From: Candidatus Gastranaerophilales bacterium | GTDB taxonomy: Bacteria > Cyanobacteriota > Vampirovibrionia > Gastranaerophilales > Gastranaerophilaceae | Direction of reading: 5' to 3' | Assembly: GCA_905234865.1 (NCBI GenBank) | Contig: CAJOJE010000005.1 | Location: 39,702-103,701, forward strand | DNA: 64,000 nucleotides | Part shown: one piece after another, positions 16,482 through 25,394 of the stretch | Numbering within the stretch: position 1 is the stretch's first letter | Layout of the letters: each line of letters begins with the position of its first letter | Program-made: the position numbers and the translations under genes | Notes under the pieces: model-generated | Told to the model about the DNA's origin: nothing | The model's input: only the letters and a program-made list of their open reading frames with translations | Databases searched by the model: none

Positions 16482-19088
16482 TTAAGATAAATTGGAAATC
16501 AAATCTTCAATTTTTGAAATTTCGATATCAATTTCTTCAATTCTTTCTTTTGTTTTATTAACAACTTCAACGGGAGCGCTTTCAACAAATTTTTTATTGT
16601 TCATTCTTCCCGATAATGAAGCCTTTTCGCTTGATAATTTCTGAAGTTTTTTATTTTGTCTTTGAATTTCTTGTTCAATGTCAATTAATCCTTTAAGAGG
16701 AATGATAATTTTTGAATTTCCGACAATTGCGCTTGCCGATTGTTTATCTTCGTTTATGTCTTTGTCGATAAATTCAATGTTTTCCACTCTGCCCAAACGT
16801 TTTAAATATCCTTGAACCATAGTGTAGAGCGCTTTTTCTCCTTGAATTTTAATGTCAAATTTGACGGAAGGAGAAATGTTGAAGCTTGACCTTATGTTTC
16901 TTATGCTTCTTATTGCTTCAAAAACGGTTTCCATAGCGTTTGCTTCCGCTTCAAAGTTAAATTCTTCTCGGTATTTCGGATAATCAGAGAGCATAATTGC
17001 CTGTTTTTCTTTATTTATGGGCATTAATTGCCAAATTTTTTCCGTCAAATGAGGCATAACGGGATGTATCAGCCTCAAGAACATATCGAGTACATAAGTT
17101 AATATCGCCTCGTTTTTCTCGATTTTTGACAATTCAACATACCAATCGCAATAGCTGTTCCAGAAAAAGTCATACAAAACGGTTGTCATTTCGCCTATTC
17201 TGTATGAATCAAGATTTTCGACAACTTCTTTTATCGTTTTATTTAACTTGTTTAAAATCCATTTATCGGCAATTGACAATTCTTTTAAGTCGAGTTCTTT
17301 TTTCGGGTTTTCAAGATTCATTAAAACAAACCTTGAAGCGTTCCAGATTTTGTTTGCAAAATTTCTTCCAAACTCAAATTTTTCATCACTCAGTTTAATG
17401 TCTTGTCCGCCGTATGTACACATATTTGCCAGCGTAAATCTTACGGCGTCGCACCCGTATTTTTCTATTGATAAAACGGGGTCAATCGTATTTCCTTTGG
17501 ACTTAGACATTTTTTGACCATGTTCGTCTCTTATGAGTCCATGGATATAAACCGTTGAAAACGGCGGAACTTTTGTAAATTCTAAGCCCATGGTAATCAT
17601 TCTTGCAACCCAGAAGAAAATTATGTCAAAGCCTGTGACTAAAGTTGTTGTCGGATAGAATTTTTTAAAGTCATCAGAATTAACATCGGGCCACCCCATA
17701 GTTTCAAAAGGCCACAAGCCCGAAGAAAACCAAGTATCAAGAACATCCGTTTCCTGAACGAATTTTTCGGGGTCGGGATTTTCAAGAGCTACTACCATTT
17801 CACCCGTTTCTTTGTTGTGATAGGCGGGAATTTGATGTCCCCACCAGAGTTGCCTTGAAATGCACCAGTCACGAATGTTTTCCATCCACATCAGGTAATT
17901 CTTTTCCCAGCGTTTCGGAATAAATTGAATTGAGCCGTCTTTAACTTTTTCAATAGCGGCTTTTGCAAGAGGTTCCATTTTTACAAACCATTGCTCCGAT
18001 AATAAAGGTTCAATCGTTGTGTTGCATCTTTGGCATTTTCCGACATTATGCTCATGGTCAGAGATTTTTACAAGAACTTCGTGCGCTTTCAACATTCTTA
18101 TCGTACGTTCTCTTGCATCATATCTGTCACGTCCATGGAGTTCGGGGTGTACTTCGCTTCTTGCAATCATTTTTCCCTGTTCGTCAATAACTTTGATGAA
18201 AGGAAGATTGTGGCGTCTGCCTACTTCAAAGTCGTTCGGGTCATGTGCCGGAGTAATTTTCAAAGCGCCCGTACCGAATGATTTATCAACGTATTCATCC
18301 GCAATAATCGGAATTTCTCTGCCCGTCAAAGGAATAACGCAGGTTTTTCCGATTAAGTCTTTGTATTTGTAATCGTTCGGATTAACCGCAACCGCAACAT
18401 CTCCGAACATTGTTTCGGGACGTGTCGTAGCAATTACGATAGCGCCCGTTTCATCTTTAAGAGGGTAAGAAATTTCCCAAAGATGTCCTTGTTCTGTTTC
18501 ATATTCCGTTTCAATATCGGAAATTGCCGATTGACACCTCGGGCACCAATTTACAATGTATGAGCCTTTATAGATAAGTCCTTTATTGTAAAGGTCGACA
18601 AAAACTTTTTTTACCGCCTTTGAACACCCTTCATCAAGGGTAAATCTTGCTCTTGATAAATCAAAAGAAGCACCCAAGGTTTTAAATTGCCCCAAAATTC
18701 TTGATTTATGAGAATTTGCCCAATCCCAAGTGATTTTAAGAAATTCCTCCCTGCCTATATCGTGGCGGGTTTTCCCTTCTTTTGCAAGTTCTTTTTCGAC
18801 GACGTTTTGCGTTGCAATTCCCGCATGGTCACATCCCGGGAGCCAAAGAGCTTCGTAACCCGTCATTCTTTTGTATCGGGTTAAAATATCCTGCAAAGTC
18901 CCGTCAAGTGCATGACCCATGTGCAAAATGCCCGTAACGTTTGGCGGAGGGATAACTATTGAATACGGAGGTTTTTTGCTTTTATTGTCCGCTTTAAAAA
19001 ATTCGTTATTTTCCCAATATTCATAAATTTCTTTTTCAACTTCTCTTGCATTGTATGTTGTTGAAAGATTATCAATAGTTTCAGTCAT
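16482..19088 (-). CDS. valS: Valine-tRNA ligase
   Basis: 868 residues from the chosen start. Class I synthetase: the HIGH-type motif is in PPPNVTGILHMGHALDG (about residue 56) and KMSKSKGN sits near residue 530. The editing (CP1) domain holds TTRPETMFGDVAVAVNP. The C-terminal anticodon-binding domain and a terminal coiled coil (about the last 65 residues) complete the bacterial ValRS layout. It charges tRNA-Val with valine in the cytoplasm. I prefer the ATG at 19088 because GAGGG lies 5 bases upstream; an in-frame GTG at 19112 adds eight residues but lacks a site. Confidence 0.97.
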   Translation of the reverse strand: MTETIDNLSTTYNAREVEKEIYEYWENNEFFKADNKSKKPPYSIVIPPPNVTGILHMGHALDGTLQDILTRYKRMTGYEALWLPGCDHAGIATQNVVEKELAKEGKTRHDIGREEFLKITWDWANSHKSRILGQFKTLGASFDLSRARFTLDEGCSKAVKKVFVDLYNKGLIYKGSYIVNWCPRCQSAISDIETEYETEQGHLWEISYPLKDETGAIVIATTRPETMFGDVAVAVNPNDYKYKDLIGKTCVIPLTGREIPIIADEYVDKSFGTGALKITPAHDPNDFEVGRRHNLPFIKVIDEQGKMIARSEVHPELHGRDRYDARERTIRMLKAHEVLVKISDHEHNVGKCQRCNTTIEPLLSEQWFVKMEPLAKAAIEKVKDGSIQFIPKRWEKNYLMWMENIRDWCISRQLWWGHQIPAYHNKETGEMVVALENPDPEKFVQETDVLDTWFSSGLWPFETMGWPDVNSDDFKKFYPTTTLVTGFDIIFFWVARMITMGLEFTKVPPFSTVYIHGLIRDEHGQKMSKSKGNTIDPVLSIEKYGCDAVRFTLANMCTYGGQDIKLSDEKFEFGRNFANKIWNASRFVLMNLENPKKELDLKELSIADKWILNKLNKTIKEVVENLDSYRIGEMTTVLYDFFWNSYCDWYVELSKIEKNEAILTYVLDMFLRLIHPVMPHLTEKIWQLMPINKEKQAIMLSDYPKYREEFNFEAEANAMETVFEAIRSIRNIRSSFNISPSVKFDIKIQGEKALYTMVQGYLKRLGRVENIEFIDKDINEDKQSASAIVGNSKIIIPLKGLIDIEQEIQRQNKKLQKLSSEKASLSGRMNNKKFVESAPVEVVNKTKERIEEIDIEISKIEDLISNLS

Positions 19089-19217
19089 ATTTCCCTCTTT
19101 ATCGTTTGTCACCTAAATATTAACACAAAAAAATTAATATTAAAACTTGAAAGCCAAAAGACTTAGCCCGATTTTGGTATTATATTCCGTTTTAAATTTG
19201 AGTATTTTTTATTAGTT

Positions 19218-20654
19218 ATGAAGTTTAAAATATTTTTAACCTTTATTTTTCTCTTTTTAATTCAACCCCCCTCTTATTCAAAGCTCTATGAATTTTCAGA
19301 CTTAGGGTTTGAAAATTCTTTTAATGATTTTTTAAAAAATAAAGACAGGGAAATTCAACTCGAAAAAGAAATAACGGATTTTTTGGATGAAGAACAAATT
19401 CCCGTTAGTCTTGACGAGTGCTTAGACGTTGCCTTGCAAAACAATTTTAATATTAAAGCAAAGTTTGAAACATATAAAAGTTATGATTATATGTACAAAA
19501 ATTCCCTTACAAAATTTTTACCGAATTTTCTATACAGTTTTTATTCAATTTACTATGGCGGACAGGTTCTTGTAGGAACGGCTTTAGTCGATAATTTTAA
19601 CGAACTTGCCTTATCTTCCATGATAAGTATTGAACATAATCTTACAAACGGCGGAAAAGATATATTTAATGCAAAAGTAAAGCGGTTTGAAAAAATGCAG
19701 AGCAGGGAAAATTTGGGCTTTCAACAGGATGAAGTAATTATGAATACTTCAATTTATTATTATCAATTACTTGAATCAAAAATTAACATAGAAATTCATA
19801 TAAAAAATCTTTATGAAAGGATTATTCAGTTAAAATTAACGGAGAACCTTGAAAATACCGGCATGGGTACAAAGTTTGACGTAATAAGGCAAAAAAGCGA
19901 AGTTGCAAATGCAAAAAGAAACCTCGTCGAGGCGGTAAACGAATTCAGGTTAAGGCAGGCAAAACTTTCAAACATTATGGGAATTGAAATTACGACAAGT
20001 CTTTATCCGATTGAAAAAGAAGCAAATATATATAATCTCGTCGATGATGATATTAATATGAATATCCTCTATGAAACGGCGCTTAAAAACAGAAAAGATA
20101 TAAAGGCTATGGAAGATAAAATTCAAGCATTAATAAACGAACGAAGGGAAATTTATACGTCTTTTATTCCCTCAGCAAAATTTGTATACAGGCACCAAAA
20201 TCAGGGAACTTCAAAAGAGGGCATGGAAAATGCAAACGTGGTCGGGCTTTATGTTAATTTCGAGCTTGGAGAAAATTTAATTTTAGGTACAACAACAAAA
20301 GCCAAAGCAAAAACATGTGAGATTAATTCTTATAAAACCGATTTAGAAATTAAAAAAAGAGAAATTAAAGAAAAGCTTCTTGATTCATATTATAATTCAA
20401 GACTTTTATTAAAAAGAACGGAAATTACGAAAGAAAGAGTAAATTATGCGACAGAATCCGTAAAACTGGCTGAAATGAGACTGGATTCCGGTATTGGGAT
20501 TTTGGTTGACGTTATTCAGGCGCAGGGAGAAAAAACCGATGCAAAAATTGAATACCTTCAAGCCGTTATTGAATATAACATTAATCAAATAGAGCTTCTT
20601 TTTGATGAGGGAATAATTTCAATTGATAGTGTGATAAAAAATTATAATCCGTAG
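19218..20654 (+). CDS. TolC-family outer-membrane efflux protein
   Basis: 478 residues. A Sec signal (KFKIFLTFIFLFLIQPPSYS) precedes two TolC-type halves, each with long heptad-rich helices around short beta segments: VSLDECLDVALQNNFNIKAK opens the first and NILYETALKNRKDIKAMEDK the second, ending AEMRLDSGIGILVDVIQAQ. It is the outer-membrane channel of tripartite efflux or type I secretion. No membrane-fusion or pump gene is adjacent, so its partner is elsewhere. The DNA just before the ATG has no clear ribosome site. A diderm envelope is implied. Confidence 0.85.
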   Translation: MKFKIFLTFIFLFLIQPPSYSKLYEFSDLGFENSFNDFLKNKDREIQLEKEITDFLDEEQIPVSLDECLDVALQNNFNIKAKFETYKSYDYMYKNSLTKFLPNFLYSFYSIYYGGQVLVGTALVDNFNELALSSMISIEHNLTNGGKDIFNAKVKRFEKMQSRENLGFQQDEVIMNTSIYYYQLLESKINIEIHIKNLYERIIQLKLTENLENTGMGTKFDVIRQKSEVANAKRNLVEAVNEFRLRQAKLSNIMGIEITTSLYPIEKEANIYNLVDDDINMNILYETALKNRKDIKAMEDKIQALINERREIYTSFIPSAKFVYRHQNQGTSKEGMENANVVGLYVNFELGENLILGTTTKAKAKTCEINSYKTDLEIKKREIKEKLLDSYYNSRLLLKRTEITKERVNYATESVKLAEMRLDSGIGILVDVIQAQGEKTDAKIEYLQAVIEYNINQIELLFDEGIISIDSVIKNYNP

Positions 20655-20688
20655 TGTAAAATGTTTGTTTAGCTAAGGAGTATAAGAA

Positions 20689-21747
20689 ATGAAAAAGTTT
20701 TTGATAACGTTGCTGCTGCTTATGATATCCCCCGTTTATGCGGCAGATATTCAAGAAATGGCAGGACAACTGATTATGGTGGGGTTTGTCGGAAATAAAG
20801 TTAAATCAAAAGGTTTTAAAACCGTTTTAAGACAGCTTGATAATAACCAAATAACGGGAGTTATATTTTTTGAAGATAATATAAAAAATAAAGACGAATT
20901 TAAAAAAATGACAAATGCCGTTAAAAACTCGAAAGCAAAGCACAAACCCCTTATTGCAATTGATATGGAAGGCGGAATTATTCAAAGAATGAATTCTAAA
21001 AACGGGTTTGAAGATTTCAAAACCGCAAAAGAAGTTTCAAAATTAACGGAAAATGAAGCGTATATCGAATATGACAAACTTGCAAAAATGTTAAAAGAAG
21101 CGGGAATAAATTATAATCTTGCGCCTTGCGTGGATTTATCCGTTAATCAAAATTCAATTATAGAAAAGAAAGAAAGAAGCTATTCTTCTAACCCTAAAAC
21201 CGTTGTCAAATATGCAAAACAATTTATAAAAGCACACCATGACAATAATATTCTGACCTCTATTAAACATTTTCCGGGACATGGAAGCTCTGAAGGCGAT
21301 ACGCACTTGGGGTTTGTCGATGCAACGGGAGTGTATAAAGATGAAGAAATATACCCTTACTTGGAACTTGCAAATATTGATTCAAAACAAACCGTTATGA
21401 TTTCTCATATTTTTAACAGAAATATTGATTATGAATATCCCGCAAGTCTTTCGTTTAATACAATTCAAAAATATCTAAGGTTGCAAACCGATTTTAAAGG
21501 CGTTACGATAACGGATGATCTTAATATGGGTGCGATTGAAAAAAATTATTCTTTGAATGAAACCGTTGTTCTTGCAATAAATGCGGGCGAGAATATTCTT
21601 TTATGGTCTAACAGGAAACCTTCCGATTTGAGCTTGCCGGAGAAAATAAATTATATTATTCAAGCCGAGGTAATTGACGGAAACATTTCAATAGAAACTT
21701 TAGAAGAGTCCTATAATAAGGTATTAAAGTTGAAAGAAAATTTGTAA
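20689..21747 (+). CDS. GH3 beta-N-acetylglucosaminidase, NagZ-like, exported
   Basis: 352 residues with a Sec signal (KKFLITLLLLMISPVYA). GH3 marks: GVIFFEDN, the KHFPGHGSSEGDTHLG loop with Lys193/His194 and the His that acts as acid/base in NagZ enzymes, and TDDLNMGAI carrying the nucleophile Asp. NagZ removes GlcNAc from muropeptides during wall recycling; the classical enzyme is cytosolic, whereas this one is exported, as in Gram-positive and some other lineages. GGAG precedes the start; it follows the tolC-like gene by 34 bases. A terminator closes it. Confidence 0.85.
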   Translation: MKKFLITLLLLMISPVYAADIQEMAGQLIMVGFVGNKVKSKGFKTVLRQLDNNQITGVIFFEDNIKNKDEFKKMTNAVKNSKAKHKPLIAIDMEGGIIQRMNSKNGFEDFKTAKEVSKLTENEAYIEYDKLAKMLKEAGINYNLAPCVDLSVNQNSIIEKKERSYSSNPKTVVKYAKQFIKAHHDNNILTSIKHFPGHGSSEGDTHLGFVDATGVYKDEEIYPYLELANIDSKQTVMISHIFNRNIDYEYPASLSFNTIQKYLRLQTDFKGVTITDDLNMGAIEKNYSLNETVVLAINAGENILLWSNRKPSDLSLPEKINYIIQAEVIDGNISIETLEESYNKVLKLKENL

Positions 21748-21768
21748 TGTTTAAATAAAATTTTAACG

Positions 21769-21806
21769 GTCAAAGGCGAATTTAATTTTTCCTTTGACTT
21801 TTTTAT
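21769..21806 (+). terminator. Terminator after the NagZ-like gene
   Basis: Stem GTCAAAGG / CCTTTGAC around a 14-base loop, followed by a T-run. Confidence 0.75.
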
Positions 21807-21827
21807 TTTTAAAATTAAAAAAGAAAT

Positions 21828-22232
21828 ATGATTTTTCGTGTGTTAAGTAAATTTTTTAAATGTTCCCACAAAAATGCAATACCGAATTCAAATGAAGGAT
21901 ATTGCCCCGATTGCGGAGAATATGTAAGAAAAACTTATTATTTGGTAAGGTGCTCAAATTGCGGAATAAAAAGAATAGCAAAGAAAACGTTTGATGAAAT
22001 TGTTCCTGTCGGGAAATATTGCCAAAACTGCGGCGAATTTGAATATGTTGTCGAAAAACATGAAAAATTAAATATTGTCGATGTTAATTATGCAATTGAA
22101 GTAAAAGAAACTCAAAAAGAATTTGGCGAAAGCGAAAAAATAGAAATTTGGATAGAAGAACCCATGGGTCAAAACGATTACAAAAAAGACGATACTCTGA
22201 AAATACCGGAAGTTAAATATATAACGGGATAA
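21828..22232 (+). CDS. Small zinc-ribbon protein of unknown function
   Basis: 134 residues. Three CxxC knuckles are visible: YCPDCGEY, RCSNCGIKR and YCQNCGEF, with further Cys/His in FKCSHKN, giving probably two zinc sites in the first 70 residues. The C-terminal half is acidic and has no motif I recognise. There is no signal peptide. It starts 22 bases after the previous terminator with only a weak AAAGAAAT upstream. Could be a nucleic-acid or protein-binding adaptor, but nothing in the sequence shows which. Confidence 0.6.
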   Translation: MIFRVLSKFFKCSHKNAIPNSNEGYCPDCGEYVRKTYYLVRCSNCGIKRIAKKTFDEIVPVGKYCQNCGEFEYVVEKHEKLNIVDVNYAIEVKETQKEFGESEKIEIWIEEPMGQNDYKKDDTLKIPEVKYITG

Positions 22233-22305
22233 TTCGTGCGGTTTGTTTTGTGCTGTTAAATACCTTTCTTTATAAGGACCCAAAGGGAGAATGTCAACCG
22301 CAATT

Positions 22306-22340
22306 AAAAAGCCCTTGAGTGTTTCTCAAAGGGCTTTTTA
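22306..22340. terminator. Bidirectional terminator between the zinc-ribbon gene and rplI
   Basis: Stem AAAAAGCCCTTGAG / CTCAAAGGGCTTTTT with one bulged base; T-runs on both sides. Converging genes end on either side of it. Confidence 0.85.
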
Positions 22341-22361
22341 AATTTTATTTATATTTTTTAT

Positions 22362-22853
22362 TTATGCGTTTTCCGTTTCTTCAACGATTGCTTCTTTAAT
22401 TGTTTCCGAAGCAGAAACGAGAACTTTGATTTGAGCTTTAACTTTTGAAGAAAGTTTAACCGTCATTAAAAATTCGCCGACCTTGTTAATCGGGTTATCC
22501 AAAATAATGGTTTTCTTATCAACTTCAATTCCCGTCTTGTTGAGAAGTTCTTCGGCAAGTCTTTTTGTTGTGATTGTACCGAATAATTTGCCTGATTCTC
22601 CTGCTTTTGCGGATAATTCGATTTTTTCCGCCGCTTCGATTTTTTCGGCTTTTTCAAGAGCTTCTTTATGAAGTTTTTCTGATTTTGCTTTAATTCTTTG
22701 AATATTTCTTTCTCTTGCATCCATTGCGCCTTGTGTTGCAACTTCGGCTAAGTTGTTAGGGATAAGATAATTTCTTGCGAAACCGTCTTTAACAGTGATT
22801 AAATCGCCTGCTTCACCAACGTTTTGAACGTCTTTTTTTAATATAAGCTGCAT
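22362..22853 (-). CDS. rplI: 50S ribosomal protein L9
   Basis: 163 residues. The N-terminal domain MQLILKKDVQNVGEAGDLIT, then VKDGFARNYLIPNNLA, is diagnostic of L9. A long central helix (about 45-80) and a C-terminal RNA-binding domain follow. The last 15 residues are an acidic extension. Binds 23S rRNA at the base of the L1 stalk. AAGGAG precedes the start. It lies downstream of minE, separated by a 96-base spacer that holds an inverted repeat. Confidence 0.97.
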   Translation of the reverse strand: MQLILKKDVQNVGEAGDLITVKDGFARNYLIPNNLAEVATQGAMDARERNIQRIKAKSEKLHKEALEKAEKIEAAEKIELSAKAGESGKLFGTITTKRLAEELLNKTGIEVDKKTIILDNPINKVGEFLMTVKLSSKVKAQIKVLVSASETIKEAIVEETENA

Positions 22854-22876
22854 TATTATTCTCCTTTTTTCATTTC

Positions 22877-22893
22877 TTTAACATTATGTTAAA
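22877..22893. promoter_or_regulatory. Palindrome TTTAACAT-T-ATGTTAAA upstream of rplI
   Basis: A perfect 8-base inverted repeat with a single central base lies 24 bases before the rplI start. On the minus strand it includes CATAAT, which could serve as a -10 box, so it may be an operator overlapping the rplI promoter. No matching regulator is known from the window. Confidence 0.35.
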
Positions 22894-22949
22894 TAAAACA
22901 AGGGTAAATTTCAAGGCTTTAGTTGATTTATTGTTACGTTATACAAGGC

Positions 22950-23504
22950 TTACGCTTCGATATTTTCCTTTAAATCGTCCTTTTTATCTTCTTTTTCCTT
23001 GTTTTTGGGTTCGTTTTCCGCATTTTCGTTATCGTCTTTAACATCAAGAGAAACTTTTTTTGCGGCTTCCTCAATTAAAGCAGGGTCAATTTCCCCTTCG
23101 GTCATAGCTTGTGCTCTTTCTTTAATTAAACTTTCAAGCTCTCTTACGATTTCTCTTGCTTTCTTTTGAATAACGATTTCCTGCTCTCTTATCGTTGCGT
23201 CAATTTCTTCATCCGTTTTCGGACGAATGACGGGAATTGATAAATTTAATACGGTGCTTCCGTTGTCTTTTGCGTTAATTTCTAAGCCAAAGCCCTCTGT
23301 TTCAATGTCCATATATTTTGAAACAAGTACAACCAATTCTTCTTTAAGGGCTTGAATTGCACGTTCCGAAAAACCTGCTCTGTCTTGCATTAATACGGCT
23401 TTTAGCCTGTTAAGCGCAACTTTTTTTGCAGGGTCAATCTCATCTTTTGTGCTTGTAAAAAGGCTTAAAACCTTATTATACAGTTCTTGAAATAAATCTC
23501 TCAT
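22950..23504 (-). CDS. minE: Cell-division topological factor MinE with long C-terminal extension
   Basis: 184 residues, about twice the usual 85-100. Residues 1-93 match MinE: a short amphipathic N-terminus, NRLKAVLMQDRAGFSE (MinD-contact helix), LVVLVSKYMDIETEGF and the beta strand VLNLSIPVI. Residues 94-184 are an additional charged helix (EIDATIREQEIVIQKKARE) and a very acidic, probably disordered tail. MinE stimulates MinD ATPase and drives its pole-to-pole pattern. The start overlaps the minD stop by 4 bases. The extension is unusual and its role unknown. Confidence 0.9.
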   Translation of the reverse strand: MRDLFQELYNKVLSLFTSTKDEIDPAKKVALNRLKAVLMQDRAGFSERAIQALKEELVVLVSKYMDIETEGFGLEINAKDNGSTVLNLSIPVIRPKTDEEIDATIREQEIVIQKKAREIVRELESLIKERAQAMTEGEIDPALIEEAAKKVSLDVKDDNENAENEPKNKEKEDKKDDLKENIEA

Positions 23505-24316
23505 TGTTGTACCTTCGCTTTCTTAGACAAAAGTTTTTTAATTTTACCAAGAAACGTGGTGGGTTGGTCAATATCAAGAAGCGGAACTTCTTCTCCTTTA
23601 ATTCTTCTTGCAACGTTTAAGTATGCTTGCCCTGCAAGAGATTTTTCATCGTTTACGATAGGCTCGCCCCTGTTTGTAGAGGTGATTATGCCCATATCTT
23701 CGGGGATAACGCCGATGAGGTCTGCCGATAAAATTTCAACAACATCGTCGACACTCATCATATCATTGGTTTTAACTAAATTCGGGCGGACACGATTAAC
23801 AAGAAGTCTGTATTTTTCAACTCCTTCTTTTGCTTCTAAAAGCCCTATTATTCTATCGGCATCACGAACGGCGGACATTTCGGGCGTTGTTACGACAATT
23901 GCTTCGTTTGCGCCTGCAACTGCGTTTTGGAAGCCCTGTTCTATGCCTGCCGGACAATCAACAATAATATAATCGTATTCTTCTTTTAGTTGTTCGCAAA
24001 TTGATTTCAATTGTTCTTCCGTTACTGCGGATTTATCCCTTGTTTGCGCCGCTGCGAGCAGACACAAATTAGGATTTTTCTTATCTTTGACAAGAGCTTG
24101 TTTTAATTTACATCTTTCTTCAACAACGTCAACAATAGTGTACACGATGCGATTTTCAAGCCCTAACAATAAATCAAGGTTTCTAAGTCCGATATCGGTA
24201 TCGATTAAAACAACTTTAGAACCGCCTTTTGCAAGTGCGGTTCCTATATTGGCGGAAGTGGTTGTTTTTCCTACTCCGCCTTTACCTGAGGTTATGACTA
24301 TTACAGAACCTGTCAT
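23501..24316 (-). CDS. minD: Septum site-determining ATPase MinD
   Basis: 271 residues. Deviant Walker A GKGGVGKTT near residue 11, IDTDIGLRNLDLLLG, and IVDCPAGIE (Walker B region). The C-terminal amphipathic membrane helix is FLGKIKKLLSKKAK. It binds ATP, dimerises on the membrane and recruits MinC. The order minC-minD-minE with a 4-base overlap to minE and 11 bases from minC shows one operon. Confidence 0.97.
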   Translation of the reverse strand: MTGSVIVITSGKGGVGKTTTSANIGTALAKGGSKVVLIDTDIGLRNLDLLLGLENRIVYTIVDVVEERCKLKQALVKDKKNPNLCLLAAAQTRDKSAVTEEQLKSICEQLKEEYDYIIVDCPAGIEQGFQNAVAGANEAIVVTTPEMSAVRDADRIIGLLEAKEGVEKYRLLVNRVRPNLVKTNDMMSVDDVVEILSADLIGVIPEDMGIITSTNRGEPIVNDEKSLAGQAYLNVARRIKGEEVPLLDIDQPTTFLGKIKKLLSKKAKVQQ

Positions 24317-24327
24317 TATATTCTCCT

Positions 24328-25227
24328 TTAGTTTTGTGTTACTTTGTAAAGTACAATGTTATCATCCGCAATTCTCGCTTCCTCCGGCGTAAATTCGGAA
24401 GATTTTACGATATAGGGAATATTTGTGCCGTCGGGGCGCCTTGAGTAGCAATCCGCTATTCTGAGCTGTACGGCGTTCATTTTCAAAGCTCTGATTTTGG
24501 CTTCTTTATTTCCTTTTATTCCGGCATGGGCAATCGAGCCCAAAACACCCCAAACGGTAATATCTCCCGTTGCTTTGATTTCGGAACCGGGGTGGCAATC
24601 GCCTATAATAACCACATTGCCGTCATATTCAAGAACTTGTCCGTTTCTGAGCGTTTGATTGATATATATTGTATTTTTTGTATCGGCTACAACGGGAAGG
24701 TCGGTTTTTGTCGCATAAAAATCAACATCCTCATCGTCAATATCCGTATTTTCTTCTTCTTCCGCTTTGCGGTAAACACTTATTGTTTGTTTTGTGGAAT
24801 TTGAATCTTCAATATTATTGTTTTCTTGTTCAAATTCCGTATTTTCTTTATTTTCAAATTCTTCAATTTTATTTTCGTTTGAAGTTGTTTCTTTGTTTTC
24901 TTCCGTTATTTGATTTTCTTCATTATTAAAGGCTTCTTTAACGTTAATTGTTTCAAAATTTGCGTTTGTAGAGTTAATTTGCATTTCGGAGCACAACTCT
25001 CTTACCTTTTCGCTTGTTGTTTGAACAAAAGTGAGTTTATGCCCGTAGCCTTCGATTAATGTTTTTATAAAAATCAATTGCGACTGATTAAGTTCAACCG
25101 AATTTAATTTTAATTTTATCGTAGAATTTTTCTCCCGTATTTGATCGAGTTCTCTTATAATGTCCTCAACGGGGAGTTCATCACTATTTCCTCTCGTTAA
25201 ATCAATTTCATAAATATTTTGTGTCAT
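24328..25227 (-). CDS. minC: Septum site-determining protein MinC
   Basis: About 299 residues. The C-terminal domain (about 190-299) is the MinC beta-helix: YINQTLRNGQVLEYDGNVVI, GDITVWGVLGSIAHAG and KMNAVQLRIADCYSR. The N-terminal part (about 1-85) fits the MinC N domain loosely. A Glu/Asn-rich linker (about 95-160) joins them and is longer than in textbook MinC. It blocks FtsZ assembly where MinD places it. I use the ATG at 25227, with GAGAG just upstream; an in-frame ATG at 25272 adds 15 residues. Confidence 0.9.
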   Translation of the reverse strand: MTQNIYEIDLTRGNSDELPVEDIIRELDQIREKNSTIKLKLNSVELNQSQLIFIKTLIEGYGHKLTFVQTTSEKVRELCSEMQINSTNANFETINVKEAFNNEENQITEENKETTSNENKIEEFENKENTEFEQENNNIEDSNSTKQTISVYRKAEEEENTDIDDEDVDFYATKTDLPVVADTKNTIYINQTLRNGQVLEYDGNVVIIGDCHPGSEIKATGDITVWGVLGSIAHAGIKGNKEAKIRALKMNAVQLRIADCYSRRPDGTNIPYIVKSSEFTPEEARIADDNIVLYKVTQN

Positions 25228-25394
25228 ATACTCTCGCTTATTAATACAATCCGTTTTATAAAACCATGACATAAAGAATATTTAAAAACAATTATTTGTA
25301 AAGAAAACTTACCTGAATGATTTTTTGGGGCAATCGTGCGTAATATTTTGTTTTATAGTGTATAGAAGAAGGTTTTTAAATAAGGAATTTTTGT

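Noticed and set aside
18019..18372. Open frame antisense to valS
   Set aside because: Shadow frame inside the well-supported valS gene, with no ribosome site.
23556..23972. Open frame antisense to minD
   Set aside because: Shadow of a highly conserved gene; composition is Ser/Thr-rich as expected from reversed codons.
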